Of a DNA stretch of 64,000 nt, positions 48,521 through 61,221 are shown piece by piece. Every line of letters starts with the position of its first letter. Position 1 is the first letter of the stretch. Position numbers and translations under genes: made by a program. A model generated the notes under the pieces. The model worked only from the letters and a program-made list of their open reading frames with translations. It had not been told where the DNA came from and did not search any database. The DNA comes from Nageia nagi (taxonomy: Eukaryota; Pinophyta), in NCBI GenBank assembly GCA_050084985.1, contig JBITNC010000001.1, positions 32,984,001 through 33,048,000 of the forward strand, written 5' to 3'.

Positions 48521-49386
48521 ACCTAAAAAGGCATTTTTTGTGGCTTTTGTTTTACTGGCATTTCCCCCTTTTCAACCACTAGGTTATGAACCATAAAATT
48601 CTCATCTAACCCTGGCATATCTTTGTAAGACCATGCAAATAGCTTGGAATAATTGTGAAAAGACTGAACTAATTCATTCTACAATGGTGCCTCAAGAAGC
48701 TTAACTATTTTTAGTATTCACAATATCTCTTGAGAACCAATATTAAATTCTTCAATTTCTTCATTCAACCAGGTAACCTTAGCTTCTGATGGCAAAGGGA
48801 ATGGTAACTCTCCCAATCCTTCAATCTTGTCATCTCTAGATTCCTCGAAATAAGCATGTATATCTAGACAATGCATTTGAATTCTCTTTTCATGCCTTAT
48901 TGGATATTCCATTCTAGTGCCTAATACTTCTAAAAAGGCATCATCATTTTGAAATAGATCTATAGTGTGTATAGCATCTTCCTCATCAATCTTGCAATCA
49001 ATTACATAACAATTGCTTATCCACTCATCAATCTACACTATTTTTGAAATTCTATCCTAACAAACATGATCACCACCCTGATACAGAATTATACTTGACT
49101 GGTTTTTCTCCATTTCTTCCTTAGAAGAAGACTATCGGTGGTCCCCTATCATTGAAAAGGAGCACGGGCATTCTTCTTCCTGACCTTGATACTATTCATT
49201 GAAGTTTCTATCTAAACTAATTTCATTGACATTTGTGATAACATATGAACCAATCCTGATATCCATCACATTGATTTTCTGCAATGCTTTCCTATAAATT
49301 TGATCATTCCTAGCTAGAAGGGTTTCATCTTCCACATCACCTGGAACAAATCTCTATGGGAGGACAAAGTTACACTTCTTGGCCAT
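48521..49386 (-). pseudogene. B2 protease-RT linker
   Basis: Open piece 48912-48718 (EYPIRHEKRIQMHCLDIHAY, then DKIEGLGELPFPLPSEAKVT) plus degraded flanks. Conserved with B1 at about 24000. No known domain. Confidence 0.65.
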
Positions 49387-49810
49387 CTATTCATTTGCCT
49401 CAACCTTATAGACATTCCCCTCAAAATAGAATTTAAAACACCTATGTAACATTAATGCCACTCCATCCATATCATCTATCCAAGGTCTTCCAAGAATAAA
49501 GTTGAATGAAGGGTTTCCTTCCATGATATAAAATAGAGTGTCAAGCACTTTATTACCAACCTTGATTGGTAATGTGATAATTCCTACACATCTTCTAGGT
49601 ATGCTATCAAATCCCTTGACTCTCATGGTAGCCTATTCTCTTGGAGGTAGCACATCTAGATCAAATTACTCCAATAGATGAGTGGTAGCAATATTCAAGG
49701 CTGCCCCACCATCTATCAATGACCTCTTAACTGTTATTCCAAAGGCATCCACCTTAATGACCAAAGGTGGATGAAGCTTAGTGACATTGTTACTAGGCTT
49801 CTCGCTAGGG
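49387..49810 (-). pseudogene. B2 aspartic protease remnant
   Basis: Active-site part ITVKRSLIDGGAALNIATTH at about 49740-49680 (DGG in place of D-S/T-G). Open frame 49626-49387 continues RVKGFDSIPRRCVGIITLPI and FNFILGRPWIDDM, the C-terminal ILGRPW block. Stops at about 49672 and 49635 separate the parts. Confidence 0.85.
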
Positions 49811-51249
49811 TAAAATGCAATAACTTCCCCTTTACCCCAAATCTCTACCTTTTCTACAAAAGCAGTAATAGAAATATTTTGATCTATCTAACTATTCCTA
49901 AAAACCTGATTCATCATCTCCCTATGAGGTGCTAAAATTTGAAGTAACTCAAAAAGATTAACCTTAGCTTGTGTGCTCTTTAATTGCTCAATCAAATTGA
50001 AACCTCTAGGATCTTTTGGTAGCTCCTTCTCGTAGGTAACTAGATTGACCATCTCTCTAGCTCTCCCTCTTGTGAGTGTTGCACAAACATCTTCATGAAA
50101 AATCACATTGACATGTTGCTCTTCCTCTGCGTCTTTGACCTTTGCTGGACACACATAGAATCCATCTTCTATGAGCTTTTGTATTCTATTCCTAAGGCTT
50201 CCACACCCATTAGTAGCATGGCCCTTAGTATAATGATACTCACAATACCTATCTTCTTTATACCAAGTAGGTCTTTCTACTGTAGGATCTTCTTCATGCT
50301 TAGGTAAGGGTTGTAACAACCCTTTCGCCATAAGGTCTTTTAGGATATATCTCAAAGGTATGGGAAATTTCACAAATTTCCTCTCTTTCAGTCCACTTAT
50401 CTTCTCGCCACATGGATAGTTTTCTCCTTCTTTGGTGATTACGATCTCTTATCCTTCACTTTAGTCTTATCATCACTACCATATTTCACAAGCCCTAGCT
50501 TCACAAGGACTTTCTCTTTCTCTAACAATTTATATGTCATATCCAAAAATGCAAGATGTGTATAATTGATGATATGTGATTGCAAGGGTAAGATAACAGC
50601 TTCTTTAAAAATATTATTTACCCCTTTTTTTGTCAATTTGGTCTTCACTTGCTGCCATGTCTTTTTAAACCTCACAATAAATTTGTCTAGTTTCTCATCA
50701 CTAGCCTTGCTTTATAGCACATAAATCTGATACCATAACTTCCTGGTTGATGTTATGCTTGTATTGCTCAAGGAATAAATTATTGAATTCTCCAAATGAT
50801 GTGATGGACCCTTCAGGTAGGGCATAAAACCATTCTCAAGCCTCTCCCTCCAAGCTATGGGGAAAGAATTTGTCTTGTAATCTTTGATCTATGCTGATTT
50901 TGAGTTCACACTCATCCTTGAATCCTTGTAGATGTCTCCTCAGATCTCCTTCACCATTGAACTTGTAGAATTTTGGCTCTTTATAATCAGATGGTGGCAT
51001 GTGCCTACGAATCTCATCACATAGGGGACTACCAAATTCAAAAGAATCATTAGGCAGAGCTAATCCCCTTGCCAATCTATCAATTTACCTTTGCATACCC
51101 TCTATAGTAGCTTGAAAGTTACTATTGTTGCCCTCAGCACTATTTCATGTTCCTTCGGATCCCTTTGGACCATCATGTCTGATTTCCCCTAATAATTCAT
51201 CCAGATCTCTTCTTGAAAGACTACGTAGGAATAATTTAAGCTGATCCAT
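49811..51249 (-). pseudogene. gag: B2 gag remnant
   Basis: ATG 51249 (MDQLKLFLRSLSRRDLDELL). Frame 51075-50836 holds SFEFGSPLCDEIRRHM and FNGEGDLRRHLQGFKDECEL. Then 50675-50439 (RFKKTWQQVKTKLTKKGV; YKLLEKEKVLVKLGLVKYG). Frame 50373-49888 has an intact C-x2-H-x4-H-x4-C knuckle (DRYCEYHYTKGHATNGC, about 50260). At least two frameshifts and a few stops. The knuckle would bind the element's RNA. Confidence 0.88.
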
Positions 51250-51310
51250 AACTAAAACACCCATAAAATAGATATTAGTCCTAACTAAAATCCTTAGGGT
51301 TTTAATATAA

Positions 51311-51338
51311 TGATGTGAAGTTCATGTCAGGTTCACCA
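51311..51338 (-). promoter_or_regulatory. Candidate primer-binding site of B2
   Basis: On the minus strand TGGTGAACCTGACATGA starts two bases after the 5' LTR. It shares TGGTGAACC with B1. The tRNA was not identified. Confidence 0.55.
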
Positions 51339-51340
51339 GA

Positions 51341-52207
51341 TGTTTACAAGTAAAAATGTGAGCATGCAAATAAATGAGCAATAAAGGAAAACATTCACAC
51401 ACTTGAATGCACTTGTAACTCGAGCTACAGATAGCAATTTATACATAGAATAATGAAAGATAACAACAAGTATTTTGACAAATTGATAAAATTTGAAATT
51501 TGCTTGATAAATTCAGGTTCACTAATAAGTATGTAACAAGTAAATGCGAAATATATGTATGATAAAATAGGTGTAAAATGGCACGCCTATCAAGACTGAA
51601 ATTATATACCCACTTCATGGAGCATGTTTGAAATGAAGTTGATGATGAAATCCTGGATCCAATGTTGTCCACACCTGAAATCACGAAGCTAAAAAGTCAT
51701 AGAAGAAGGTCATGAGTGGTGTTTGTCACACTAAATAGGAATGCTAGTGGTCTGTATTCATCCATAGAGGAGCACCGATGGCCTATAATAGGCTATGATC
51801 CATCTCCAACAAGTCTACACCCCCACTAAAATCTTGAGATGATCGTAGTATGATTATCAGATAGGTCTCTCAGTTCTTCAAAATGCTCCCAAGAAGGGGA
51901 TACACAAAATTAGGCTTGACAGGCAGTGTCAAGAGACACCTTACAATATGATTTCCATTATCAAGACCATACATGGGATCATGTGTATCCTTGATTATGG
52001 ACTTACTATTAGATCCCTTATTTATATAGGTAGTAGATAATATGATGCACTCCTTGAGTCGGCATGTACCTACATAAGTAAGAGAAACATAGTAAATAAT
52101 GATATATATTAATGAAATCCAAGATAACATTAATAATTGATTATAAGTGCAGGCAACTATTTTATAATGTATTAACAAATACATAAATCAAATTTTATGT
52201 GTTAACA
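51341..52207 (-). repeat. 5' LTR of B2
   Basis: Minus strand TGTTAACA ... TTGTAAACA. TATAAATA (minus strand) at 52019-52026. Matches 43692-44551, mostly with transitions. Confidence 0.96.
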
Positions 52208-52212
52208 TCATA

Positions 52213-52860
52213 CACGTTTCCAATGTCAAGATATTACATATATGCCTCTAAAAATGACTCATAAAGAAAATGAAAAGATTTTAGCACTAAGAGGGAACTC
52301 ACTGACTCCTATTTGCATACTATTAATAGCCTAAAATCAATGTTGCATGCTACTATCAATGTGTAATTTGTAGGTATAGGTGGTCTAGAAAGCATATCAA
52401 CAACCTTATTCTATGTTCCTTTCTTATATTTGATCACAAGATGAAATTATTATAAAAATTGCATCCATCTATAGTATCTAGTTTGTTGTATTTTTGATTG
52501 AGTTTGTAAGTACTTTAATGGTTTATGATCAATATGAATGCTTTTGTCTTTCCATATTAAGTAATATTTTCAATTTTTAATAGATTGAACCAATGCATAC
52601 ATTTCCTTATCATAAGTAGGATAATTCAAAATGGCCCCACTAATTTTTTCAAAATGATAGAAAATTGGTTTACCTTCTTGTAATAAAATGGCCCTTGTGG
52701 CATAGTCACTTGCATCAATATCCACTTTGAATGGATTTTGCAAATCAAGAAGTGCTAGCATGGATGCACTAATAATCATTTGCTTCAAGTTATCAAAAGA
52801 TGTTTGTTATTTCTATCTCCATTGGAAAACTTGCTTCTTACCGATTACATCATGTAAAGG
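52213..52860 (-). pseudogene. Element C RNase H remnant and connection to integrase
   Basis: Open frame 52788-52570: NPFKVDIDASDYATRAILLQ, KPIFYHFEKISGAILNYPTYD. Then LKYLQTQSKIQQTRYYRWM (about 52510) and FHLVIKYKKGT-NKVVDMLSR (about 52445), the typical gypsy RNase H-integrase link. Only one RNase H is present, which fits a chromovirus rather than the Tat clade. The frame is interrupted at 52212 by B2. Confidence 0.88.
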
Positions 52861-53580
52861 TGAAGCAATATGAGAAAAATCAATAATAAAATTTTTCAAA
52901 TATTGGACAACACCTAAGAAAATCCTCACTTCAATTACATTAGTTGGCTTTAGCCAATCTACTATAGCACTTACTTTACTAGCATCTATCTTAAGTTGTC
53001 CATGACCAATAATATGGACAAAATACACCAAAGATCTTTGTAGAACTCATATTTAGATACTTTCAACAACAACTTCTCCCTATGCAAAACTTGAAACACT
53101 TGTCTAAGATGTAGAACATGTTCTTCCCAAGTATAACTATAAATAAGAATATCATCAAAATATACAATAATAAAAGAATTAATAAGTAGATGAAGCACAT
53201 CATTCATCACCATCAAAAATATTGTTGGTGTATTGCACAAATTGAATTGCAAAATAAGCCACTCAAATAGGCCTTATCATGTCTTAAAATTGGTCTTCCA
53301 AATATCCTCCTCCTTGATTCAAACTTGGTAATATCCACTCCTCAAGTCCAACTTAGTGAAGAATCTTGCCCCTTGCAACTGATCCAAATGATCATTTATC
53401 TGAGGTAAAGGATAACAATTTTTGATGGTGATTTTGTTAAGTGCTCTATAGTCAATACATATTATCCAAGTTTGATCCTTCTTGGGAACCAAAAAAATAG
53501 GTGACCCATATAGAGATGTACTTGGTATGATCACACTTTGATCAACCAACTCCTAAATCTACCTTTTTATTTCATCTTGC
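52861..53580 (-). pseudogene. Element C reverse transcriptase remnant
   Basis: Minus-strand pieces: [20 protein letters not shown] and [14 protein letters not shown] (53549-53319), FNLCNTPTIFLMVMNDVL (usual PFGLxNAPxTF) and VYFDDILIYSYTWEEH (53252-52986), HIIGHGQLKIDASKV (53031-52813). The YFDD box is intact. Frameshifts at about 53280 and 53020. Confidence 0.92.
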
Positions 53581-55240
53581 TCCAAAACTCATTATTAATA
53601 CAAAGCTATGTTAGAAAATGAAGCTTCAAGTAAAAAATAAATATCATGTTGTATATCCTACATAGGAGGTAATCCCTATGGCTTTATAAATAAATTAGTA
53701 AACTATTAGATCAATTTTTACATTTGTTCTTCCCTTTTTCATGTTATTAAAAACATAAAATTAGTATTGCATGTTGTTGATAGTGTGAGATTCACCTCAC
53801 CAGAAGCTTTGATTTTCACCATGATCAATACAAACTTTTTAGAAGCATTTATAGGGTATCCTACTTGATTGATATTGATAAAAGGTAGCTTTTTCCTATT
53901 GTTATGTGTACTAGCTAGAAATACCTTTCTATCTTTCACTAATCATAATTTATTTAATATTTGGTAATAAATAGCATCCTCATCCCACATATAAAAGTTA
54001 CCAATAATTACACCACAAATATCTAAAGGAACAACATCAACCACAACTTCATTAATGTACTTTCTACAAATAGTAAATTTCAACTTACATTATTTAGTGA
54101 CTTACAAACCAGCATTACAATGCAACCAAACAAAAGAATATGGATTTGAATGGTTGAAAGTATCCAGTCCCAAATTACTTACCATATATTTTGAAATCAA
54201 ATTTGCTTGAGAACCTGGATTAACAATGCAATCCACTCTTATCTTTTTAATCTAGATTTTGAGTTGGAATAAATTAATTCTTTGTTTTAAAATGTCTTAA
54301 TATTATTCAACCTTTTGAATGGCTAAATAATTTAGTTTCTTATCAACATCTAAACTTCCCTCAACATCCTCACATTTAAGAACCATAGCATTAGTTTTCT
54401 CCTTATTCTTTTTCTTATATCTACATAATTCTAGATGGAGTTTTCAACATTTATTATCAACATGATCATCTTTATCACAATGAATATAATGCCTATTATC
54501 ACCTTCTTTCTTTGAAATATTAGTGATCTTAGTTTCTTGCTTACCTTTTCCTTTATCTTGAGATTTACCTTTATCTTGTGATCTCTTTAATTTAGAAGCC
54601 TTCTTGGACTCATCATATTGTCTCATTGCTTTACCATCCTCCTCTAGGTATTGTACTTGCACATACACTTGATTAAGATTAGTAGGATTAAACAACATGA
54701 TAGTATTTTGCAAATGACTATTTAAATGTCTAATGTACTTCATTAAAGTTTGATGATCTTTTAGTGAAACCCCAAGCAAAATAGCTTATTTCCTAAATTT
54801 TGTAGTTTATTCTTGAGTTGTTTTCCCTCTTTGCTTCTTAAATAATTTTCATTTTATTAATTGTTTATTATGATTTCCCAATGGATAAAATTGATCTCTT
54901 AAAAAATTCTTAAATTCAACCCAAGAAGATACTTTCGATAATTATTCTTGACTAAGAGTTTCTACATGGTTTCCCACCAAACTAAAACATACCCATCCAT
55001 ATTTAATGTAGAAAAAAAGATTTTATCAAAATCATTTACAACTCCATGAATTTAGAAATAAACCTTTAATTATTTCAACTAATAATTCAACTTTTTCATT
55101 TCAACCTCTCCACCAAATGTAGGAATGTCCACTTTGGCCTCCACCTTGAATGGAACTAAATTTGATGAAGATGATGAATCAAGTCCTCCAACTTTATTTT
55201 TATATCTTTAATTGATATTTGCATTTGATCCAACAACCAA
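53581..55240 (-). pseudogene. gag: Element C gag and protease remnant
   Basis: Gag parts: 54779-54444 (LLGVSLKDHQTLMKYIRHLN, SQDKGKGKQETKI) and a knuckle CDKDDHVDNKC whose first Cys is Tyr (about 54470). Protease at about 54235: RVDCIVNPGSQANLISKYM, with NPG where the active Asp motif (DPG/DSG) is expected. 53939-53739 (VFLASTHNNRKKLPFINI) is the linker before RT. Stops throughout. The start of gag near 55240 is uncertain. Confidence 0.78.
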
Positions 55241-55487
55241 CAACTCATCAAAATAAGTCAAATGATTCTCCATTCCTAAAAATCTCCTTTCAAATTTAGC
55301 ATTTGATATGGTATGAACAATAGACTATTTCTCCTCCAAATCATCAATTTCAATCACTTTACACCTTTGACCAATATTAGGATCCTCCAAAATCAATTTT
55401 GGTCTTTGAGATCTCTCAAACATCAAAAAGTACATCAATGCTAGCTTAAAATTAGTAAAATTTTAATTCTAAATTTTGTGTACACAA

Positions 55488-55499
55488 GCTCTAATACCA
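55488..55499 (-). promoter_or_regulatory. Primer-binding site of element C
   Basis: On the minus strand TGGTATTAGAGC, two bases after the 5' LTR. One base differs from the initiator-Met tRNA type TGGTATCAGAGC. Confidence 0.85.
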
Positions 55500-55501
55500 C
55501 A

Positions 55502-56227
55502 TAATCTATAATCACCAAATGCTTATAGCTTGCTCGAATCCTCACTTACATATTTGAATGAAAAAATATTCACCATTACTAGATCCATCAAATTGCATAT
55601 AAATTCAAAATTACATAATGTAAAACTACAAATTAATAATATCAATCATAGACAACAAGATCAATAAAATGATTTACCTTGGTTTATCTAATGTGGGCTA
55701 ATCTAGCATTGAATTGGAGCCTTCTCTTCTCATTATCTATGGAAATTACAGTATTACATGTATATACATAAATACCATCAAAATAATGGCAACACCATCT
55801 CCTACAACATTGTTATAATCTCCTAAAGTAAGAAGAATAACTTTAGAACTATAAGAATTAATGAATGACTCTTATTCTTCCTTCAAATATTTACAATCCC
55901 AAAACCCAAAAGATCTCTAGGCTAAGATTAATAAATCAAGAGAGTAACATGCCTTTAAATAGACTTGAAAATGTCTCCAATATTATAGTTGATGATCCTT
56001 AACTACTCAACTATCCAAAACACCAACTCCTCTTCAACTTCCATAATTGACTCATCAAAATGTAGAGTGTTAATGGCCTAAAAATAGTAGACTTAGGCTA
56101 TTAATGATATGGTTTTTATCACCAATCACCTACAGATTTAATTCTTTGATTAATATTCAAACATAGATACCTTTAGAATGAGTCTTTATCCTATAGAGAT
56201 CAACTTGACATGATCTAATTTTGATCA
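55502..56227 (-). repeat. 5' LTR of element C
   Basis: 726 bp, matches 41527-42249. Followed on the + strand by the TSD copy TATGA at 56228-56232. Confidence 0.93.
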
Positions 56228-56232
56228 TATGA

Positions 56233-57040
56233 ATAACAATAAATTGATCATAGAGCTCTAAATATCCTAAGAGGACTCCATCATATGACTACTTATACAT
56301 GACATCCCCTAAAATGGTGTAACAGGAAGCCTTTTCCTTGAACTTCCATTTTTTTTCTATAAATAAGTTAGGAGGCATGGTATTTCACTTTAAATATTCA
56401 TGCAATTATTTGTACCATAAGTCATAGGGTTCAATAATTATCTCATTAACTAAAGCCAAAGGAATACTCTAAGGTAAAGATGCCTTAAGGGTAGACTCCT
56501 TCAAAGTTACTATCTCTACATGTTGAATGTGTTGATGAGGATTGGGTGGAATAAGTGACTCTAAGGACTTCATGGAGTCAACAAACCTATTATATGATTG
56601 AAGGCATGCCTCAATTTTGTATGATTTGAACTATTTTAATAACCTCAATACCATATCTCAATAAACCTTGAGAATCTCATTGTAATGCTAGTATATGCCC
56701 ATAATCTAATTTACAACTAAATAAGATTCTTCATAGATGATAATTCATTCAAATATTAACTCAATGGTTGCCTTAAGTTGCAAAATAAATACCTCATACT
56801 TTGCTTCATTATTGGTGGATGAAAAGTTGAGTTTGAATGAGTAAGGGATAGGAACCCTATGGAGGGTGAAGAAGATAACTCTTTGTTCACATCTTGACCC
56901 ATCATAGTACATTGTAATATCGTAGTTCTCTTGGGTATCCACTACCTCCAGTATATCATCAATTTTAAATATGTACTCATTAGGGAGGGTGGCATTGACA
57001 AGAGTAGTAGTTTGAATGGGTACCTCATCCAACTAATCTA
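56233..57040 (-). pseudogene. Element D second RNase H and start of integrase
   Basis: Frame 57032-56745: DITMYYDGSRCEQRVIFF, SFKLNFSSTNNEAKYEVFIL, the second RNase H of the Tat clade. The downstream part to 56233 is the RNase H-integrase link (KSLESLIPPNPHQHIQHVEI) and the integrase start, which continues at 41521 after element C. Confidence 0.85.
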
Positions 57041-58330
57041 TTATGACTTAACTTTTGACTAACTTATGGTTGATAAAAACTAAGTCAAACTCTGATAAGA
57101 ACATGATCCATTTGGTAGTATCCATATTGTGGTACACTTTGTTCATTGTATACTTAAATGGATCTACTCTAGAAATCACATAAGTGATATGATTTAACAT
57201 GTAGTGTCTAAGTTTCTTAACCATAAAGACTACTATGAGGCAAGCCTTCTCCATGTAGACATATCTAATCTCATAATCAACCAATGTATGACTAATGTAA
57301 TAAATAGCTTTCTCCTTAGCCTACTCATTATTTTGAGCTAACATGATTCCTAAAGTGAAATTCAATAATTTAAAGATATAAGTGGAAGGAAATATTATCC
57401 TTTGGATGAATAAACACTAGTGGAGTAAGAAGAAATTGCTTAATATCATTGAAGTCTCACTAACAACTCTCACTCCACTTGGAATGGATATCATCCTTAA
57501 GGAGTTTGTTAAATTATTGATATTTATTTTATAATTAAGCTATGAACTACCTAATACTTTAAATATTACCCTAGATACTTCTCAAGAATTTGAAATCATG
57601 AGGTGAGGGCATGCTAGTGATGGTAGTCACTTTCTTGGGGTTGATCTCTATATCTCTCTTAGACATAATGAACTCTTAAAGATTATCTAATGTGATACCA
57701 AAAATACACTTCTTGGGATTCAATCTAATATTATGCTTGATTAGATGATCAAATACTTTCTCTAATACTTTCTAATGCTAATCTCTAGTTCTAGACATGG
57801 CCAATAGATGATATACATAGTCCTCGACTATATCATGCATTTTGTCGTAAAATACATAATTCATGGCCTGCTAAGTGGCACCAACATTCTTTAATAAAAA
57901 TGACATTACTTTATAATAAAATATCCACCATGGTGTAGTGAATTCAATATTATGTTGATCCTAAGGAGCAACCCAAATCCAATGGTAACATAAGAAACCA
58001 TCCATGAGAGACAACATCTCATATCTTGTGTTGTCAACAAAGTGTCAATGTTGGGTGAAGAAAAGTCATCCTTGGTATATTTCCCATTAAGATATCTAAA
58101 ATTTGTGCATATTCTAATACAATCCTTAGGTTTACCAATAAGGATCATATTGGACACCCATTATGGGTAATCTATAAGGCAAATGAGTGTACCATCTAAG
58201 AGGTTTTGAATCTCATGTTTGGCCTAAAGTAGCTTATATGGGTTGACCTTATGAGGCTTTTGCTTAACTAGATTTGGATTTGCATGAGTGATAATATTAT
58301 GGAATATAATGTTGGGATACATTTAGATAA
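57041..58330 (-). pseudogene. Element D reverse transcriptase and gypsy RNase H remnant
   Basis: RT from about 58320: NPYKLL, stop, AKHEIQNLLDGT; SNMILIGKPKDCIRICTNFR (58157-57906); LSLMDGFL-type; TPWWIFYYKVMSFLLKN-type. The YVDD box is degraded to YVYH (about 57810). KKCIFGI follows at about 57700. RNase H: 57284-57048 (YEIRYVYMEKACLIVVF, KKLRHYMLNHITYVISRV, MDTTKWIMFLSEFDLVF). Many stops and frameshifts. Confidence 0.82.
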
Positions 58331-59885
58331 TATATTTATATACAAATGCAAATATATTAGCACACCTCTTAAGTATCCATGTGGCTTTGTCCCTCTATGA
58401 ATCCTATAAAACATCCCCCAAATAGCCTATCTTTTGATCAGTAAGATCCTCATTGATATCTATATCAACTAACTTTCCTAAGTGCATATGAGACTCCTCC
58501 TCTAGTTATTTGAATATGGGAAGGTACATGTAATCATCCTTATCCATACTATTAATGAAAGAGATCAAAATTGTCAAATTAGTTTCAATAAGGTAATCAT
58601 GAGGAAAGCATGCATCACTCAAGACAAAAGAAGGACCTAAACAATGAGAAGAAAAATTTTCTAACATAAGATTGATATAATTTTATGAGTTACAATCCAT
58701 GAGTGGAATAAAAGGCAACAACCACATAAGGAAAATCATATAAATATAAAAGGTAAGGTCACATGAAATCTCATGGAAGAAATCATTTAGTATGAACCAC
58801 TCATAAGCATGAGGACTAGATGGAGGAAGATATAGCTTGATATCATGCTCATCATTATGTTGCACCTCCTCTTCTAGAATATTAATATATGCAAATTATT
58901 CTTATGAAAGTTTAATTTCATGGCCATGAATCCCTAGACCACATTTATTTTAATCAAATTGAAATGGACTAATAAAAGCATGAGTTTTTCCTTGCTCAAA
59001 TTCCATTTCAATTTTTCAAAGAGTTTATACACTAAGTTAGGATATGATATATATTCAATTTTAGCCTAAAATTTATCCTTGAGATGATGCTTAATGGGAA
59101 TGTACTTATGTAAGTATATACCAATGTAAAAATATAAAGATTGGTTAGGACAATAGCATAGTGGGATGACAAAGCTAAGAACAAGTGGGGATTCTTGATG
59201 TGTCCCCATCTCTATTATAGAGGTAAAATTAACAAGAATATAATTTATATAATACTCCCCCTTTTGATACATTCATACTTAATCATATCCAATGGTGATG
59301 AAATGATAATATTGATAAGCTATTGGTTAGGAGGATCAAGGTCAACTTGGAAGGAAGAGAGATCCTCTTCCTCAAGTGGATCATATGCAAGACATAATGA
59401 AGATGACTAGAAATGATCATGTGGAGGGATTCAATGATAATATGGGTGATCATTCCCATAGATAGACATGAATGGGTATAATGGTTGGAAGAAGTGGGTA
59501 TAATGGTTGGAAGAAGCATGAAAAATATCCTTAAGATATTTACCATCATGATGTATAAAGGGATCCAAATCAATAAAGATAAAGAAGATGGCTATGAAGA
59601 AGAAGCTAATTGAACTAGTAGAAGATTTAAAGTTGGGGGTTCTTGTGAAGATGATTATTGAATATCAAGAAGATCATTCATAAGAATGATGATTGGTAAA
59701 ATATGCCACATGGAATTTAAGGTGACTAAGGGAGGAAAACAAAGTTAGTAACTAAAGGTATTTGTATTGCTTATAATATAATGTACCATTATATTATGTA
59801 GGTATTTCAAACATTGTGTGTAAAGTGGATGGAAATGAATCCATGTATTCAATCCATGCTTATCCAAAATCAATTTATAATGCAT
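58331..59885 (-). pseudogene. Element D protease-RT linker, degraded
   Basis: Minus-strand polyprotein linker with short open pieces (58865-58683, 59272-59066, 59573-59283) and many stops. No known domain. The + strand pieces in the same place are shadows. Confidence 0.5.
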
Positions 59886-60350
59886 CTAATCATTGACCAC
59901 ATGACAAGTAGCTACTATTTCTCTAACACCATTCATGAATGGAAGAATTACTATGCCCATAGTCATTACCAAGGTTTTGTTAAAGGTCCTAATGGTGAGA
60001 GTGAGTGTATTCAATAACCTAATAGGAACCTTAAGTCTCTCAAGTGCTATGGAAGATACAATATTAATTGCTAACCCATTATCTACAATAACTCTCTTCA
60101 AAGGATGAGAATCCACATAAGCTATAATATACAAGGAAGGATTCCTAGGCTTATCTAGTATATTATATTGAATCTCATCTTGATAAAAGGTAATCCTTGG
60201 TCTAGTAGCACTCTATACAACCCCAATAAAGTCTCTAAAAGATTGTGGGTTGTTAACATCTAACTCAATTTCCTTCAAGATATTATTCAAAGAATTCTTA
60301 TATTCTAAATATTATTGCAGTAAGTTGCATAGGGAAATATTTATCTAAGT
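59886..60350 (-). pseudogene. Element D aspartic protease remnant
   Basis: Frame 60134-59886: PLKRVIVDNGLAINIVSSIA, with DNG at the active site, then FNKTLVMTMGIVILPFMNG. The N-terminal part continues upstream to about 60350 with stops. The motif change could weaken activity, and the frame is broken. Confidence 0.82.
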
Positions 60351-61200
60351 GATCCTAAGTTATTGCTTCTATTGAGTCTATATAATAATTGGTTCCCTTG
60401 GAATCTATGTTTGAATTTGCATTCTAGTTTGAGGAAAAGATTCCTAAATTCATGCCTCCCTAGGAGGGGGAGGTGGTGCTTGATCATGATCTCTACCTAT
60501 TCTTGTTATGACATTAACTATGTTGATGTCATGAATATCTACTATCTGATATGTTGGGGGTGGTTCCATGAATTCCATAAACTCATATTGTAGGGTGATA
60601 TCAATGCCTCCCATAAAGGGAAAATTTGACTCTATATCATTAAAACCCATAAAATCATTATATTACTTAGGGTTGTAGTGATGGTTAACCTACTGTGTTA
60701 TCTTTGAAGATATATGATTGATGTTGTTATTATGCTTAGGTAATGGATCCTAGAAAATGCTCAAGTTTCTGTTAGGTTGGGACACTGATTTTCTATAGAT
60801 ACCTATCTATTATCTATCAACCTTTGAATAACATTTCTCAATTGATTGCATTTATTTATTTCATGTCCTTTTTGTTGATGATAAATATAATACTTGTTAT
60901 CTTTGTACCAAGTTGGTTTCTTCCAATTTAGATCCTTTGGTTTAATTTTAGGGAGAGGGACCAATTTTTCCTATAAGAGCTTCTTCAAAACCTCCTCAAT
61001 AGGTTCAACCAAAGGAGTCCAAGGTTTATGTGGTCCTTGTTATCAATTTTTCCTAGGACTATAATTATTCTACTAATTACTCTTATTAGTATTTGGCCTA
61101 GGTATTTCTTGTGCCTAGGGTTGTAAATATGGATTTGCCCTGGGTGGCCATATTAGAGCTAACTAAACCACTAGTTGTGTCTGATGAACATCATGTGATA
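60351..61200 (-). pseudogene. gag: Element D gag C-terminal remnant
   Basis: From 61150 on the minus strand: Pro/Asn/Gln-rich stretch, WTPLVEPIEEVLKKLL (about 61025), then WYKDNKYYIYHQQKGHEINK followed by C (60915-60855). That is a C-H-H-C type knuckle with the first Cys as Tyr. Next, GFNDIESNFPFMGGIDITLQ and a Pro6 run, PPPPPP (60650-60450). The capsid part is missing because D ends at the start of E (61222). Confidence 0.78.
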
Positions 61201-61221
61201 CTTGATTACTCTTAGTTTAGA

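Larger units (their letters stand above)
43692..52207 (-). mobile_element. Element B2: complete Tat-type Ty3/gypsy retrotransposon inserted in C
   Basis: LTRs 43692-44551 and 51341-52207 (860 and 867 bp), perfect TSD TCATA (43687-43691 and 52208-52212). Minus-strand gag, PR, RT, two RNase H domains and integrase. Polypurine tract AAAGTGGGGC next to the 3' LTR at about 44555-44568. It is the same family as B1 but without its duplication. LTRs differ by roughly 5-8 percent by eye, mostly transitions. It is the best preserved gypsy element here, yet still has stops and frameshifts. Confidence 0.97.
41527..56227 (-). mobile_element. Element C: chromovirus-like Ty3/gypsy retrotransposon, interrupted by B2
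   Basis: LTRs 41527-42249 and 55502-56227 (723 and 726 bp), perfect TSD TATGA (41522-41526 and 56228-56232). PBS TGGTATTAGAGC (55488-55499) and polypurine tract by 42250-42260 give minus orientation. Contents: gag, PR, RT, single RNase H, [B2], integrase, GPY/F module, chromodomain-like tail. Without B2 and one TSD copy it is about 6.2 kb. The LTRs differ at many sites, so it is older than B2. Confidence 0.95.
37999..61221 (-). mobile_element. Element D: minus-strand Tat-type Ty3/gypsy element, host of C, incomplete
   Basis: Minus-strand gag (61200-60135), PR (60134-59886), RT (58330-57600), RNase H and second RNase H (57480-56745), then integrase split by element C (56740-56228 and 41521-40540). 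Across the C insertion the integrase frame continues sensibly. The gag N-terminus is cut off at the start of element E (61222), and no LTR of D is seen in the window. The 3' part probably extends left and is itself interrupted by F. Confidence 0.75.
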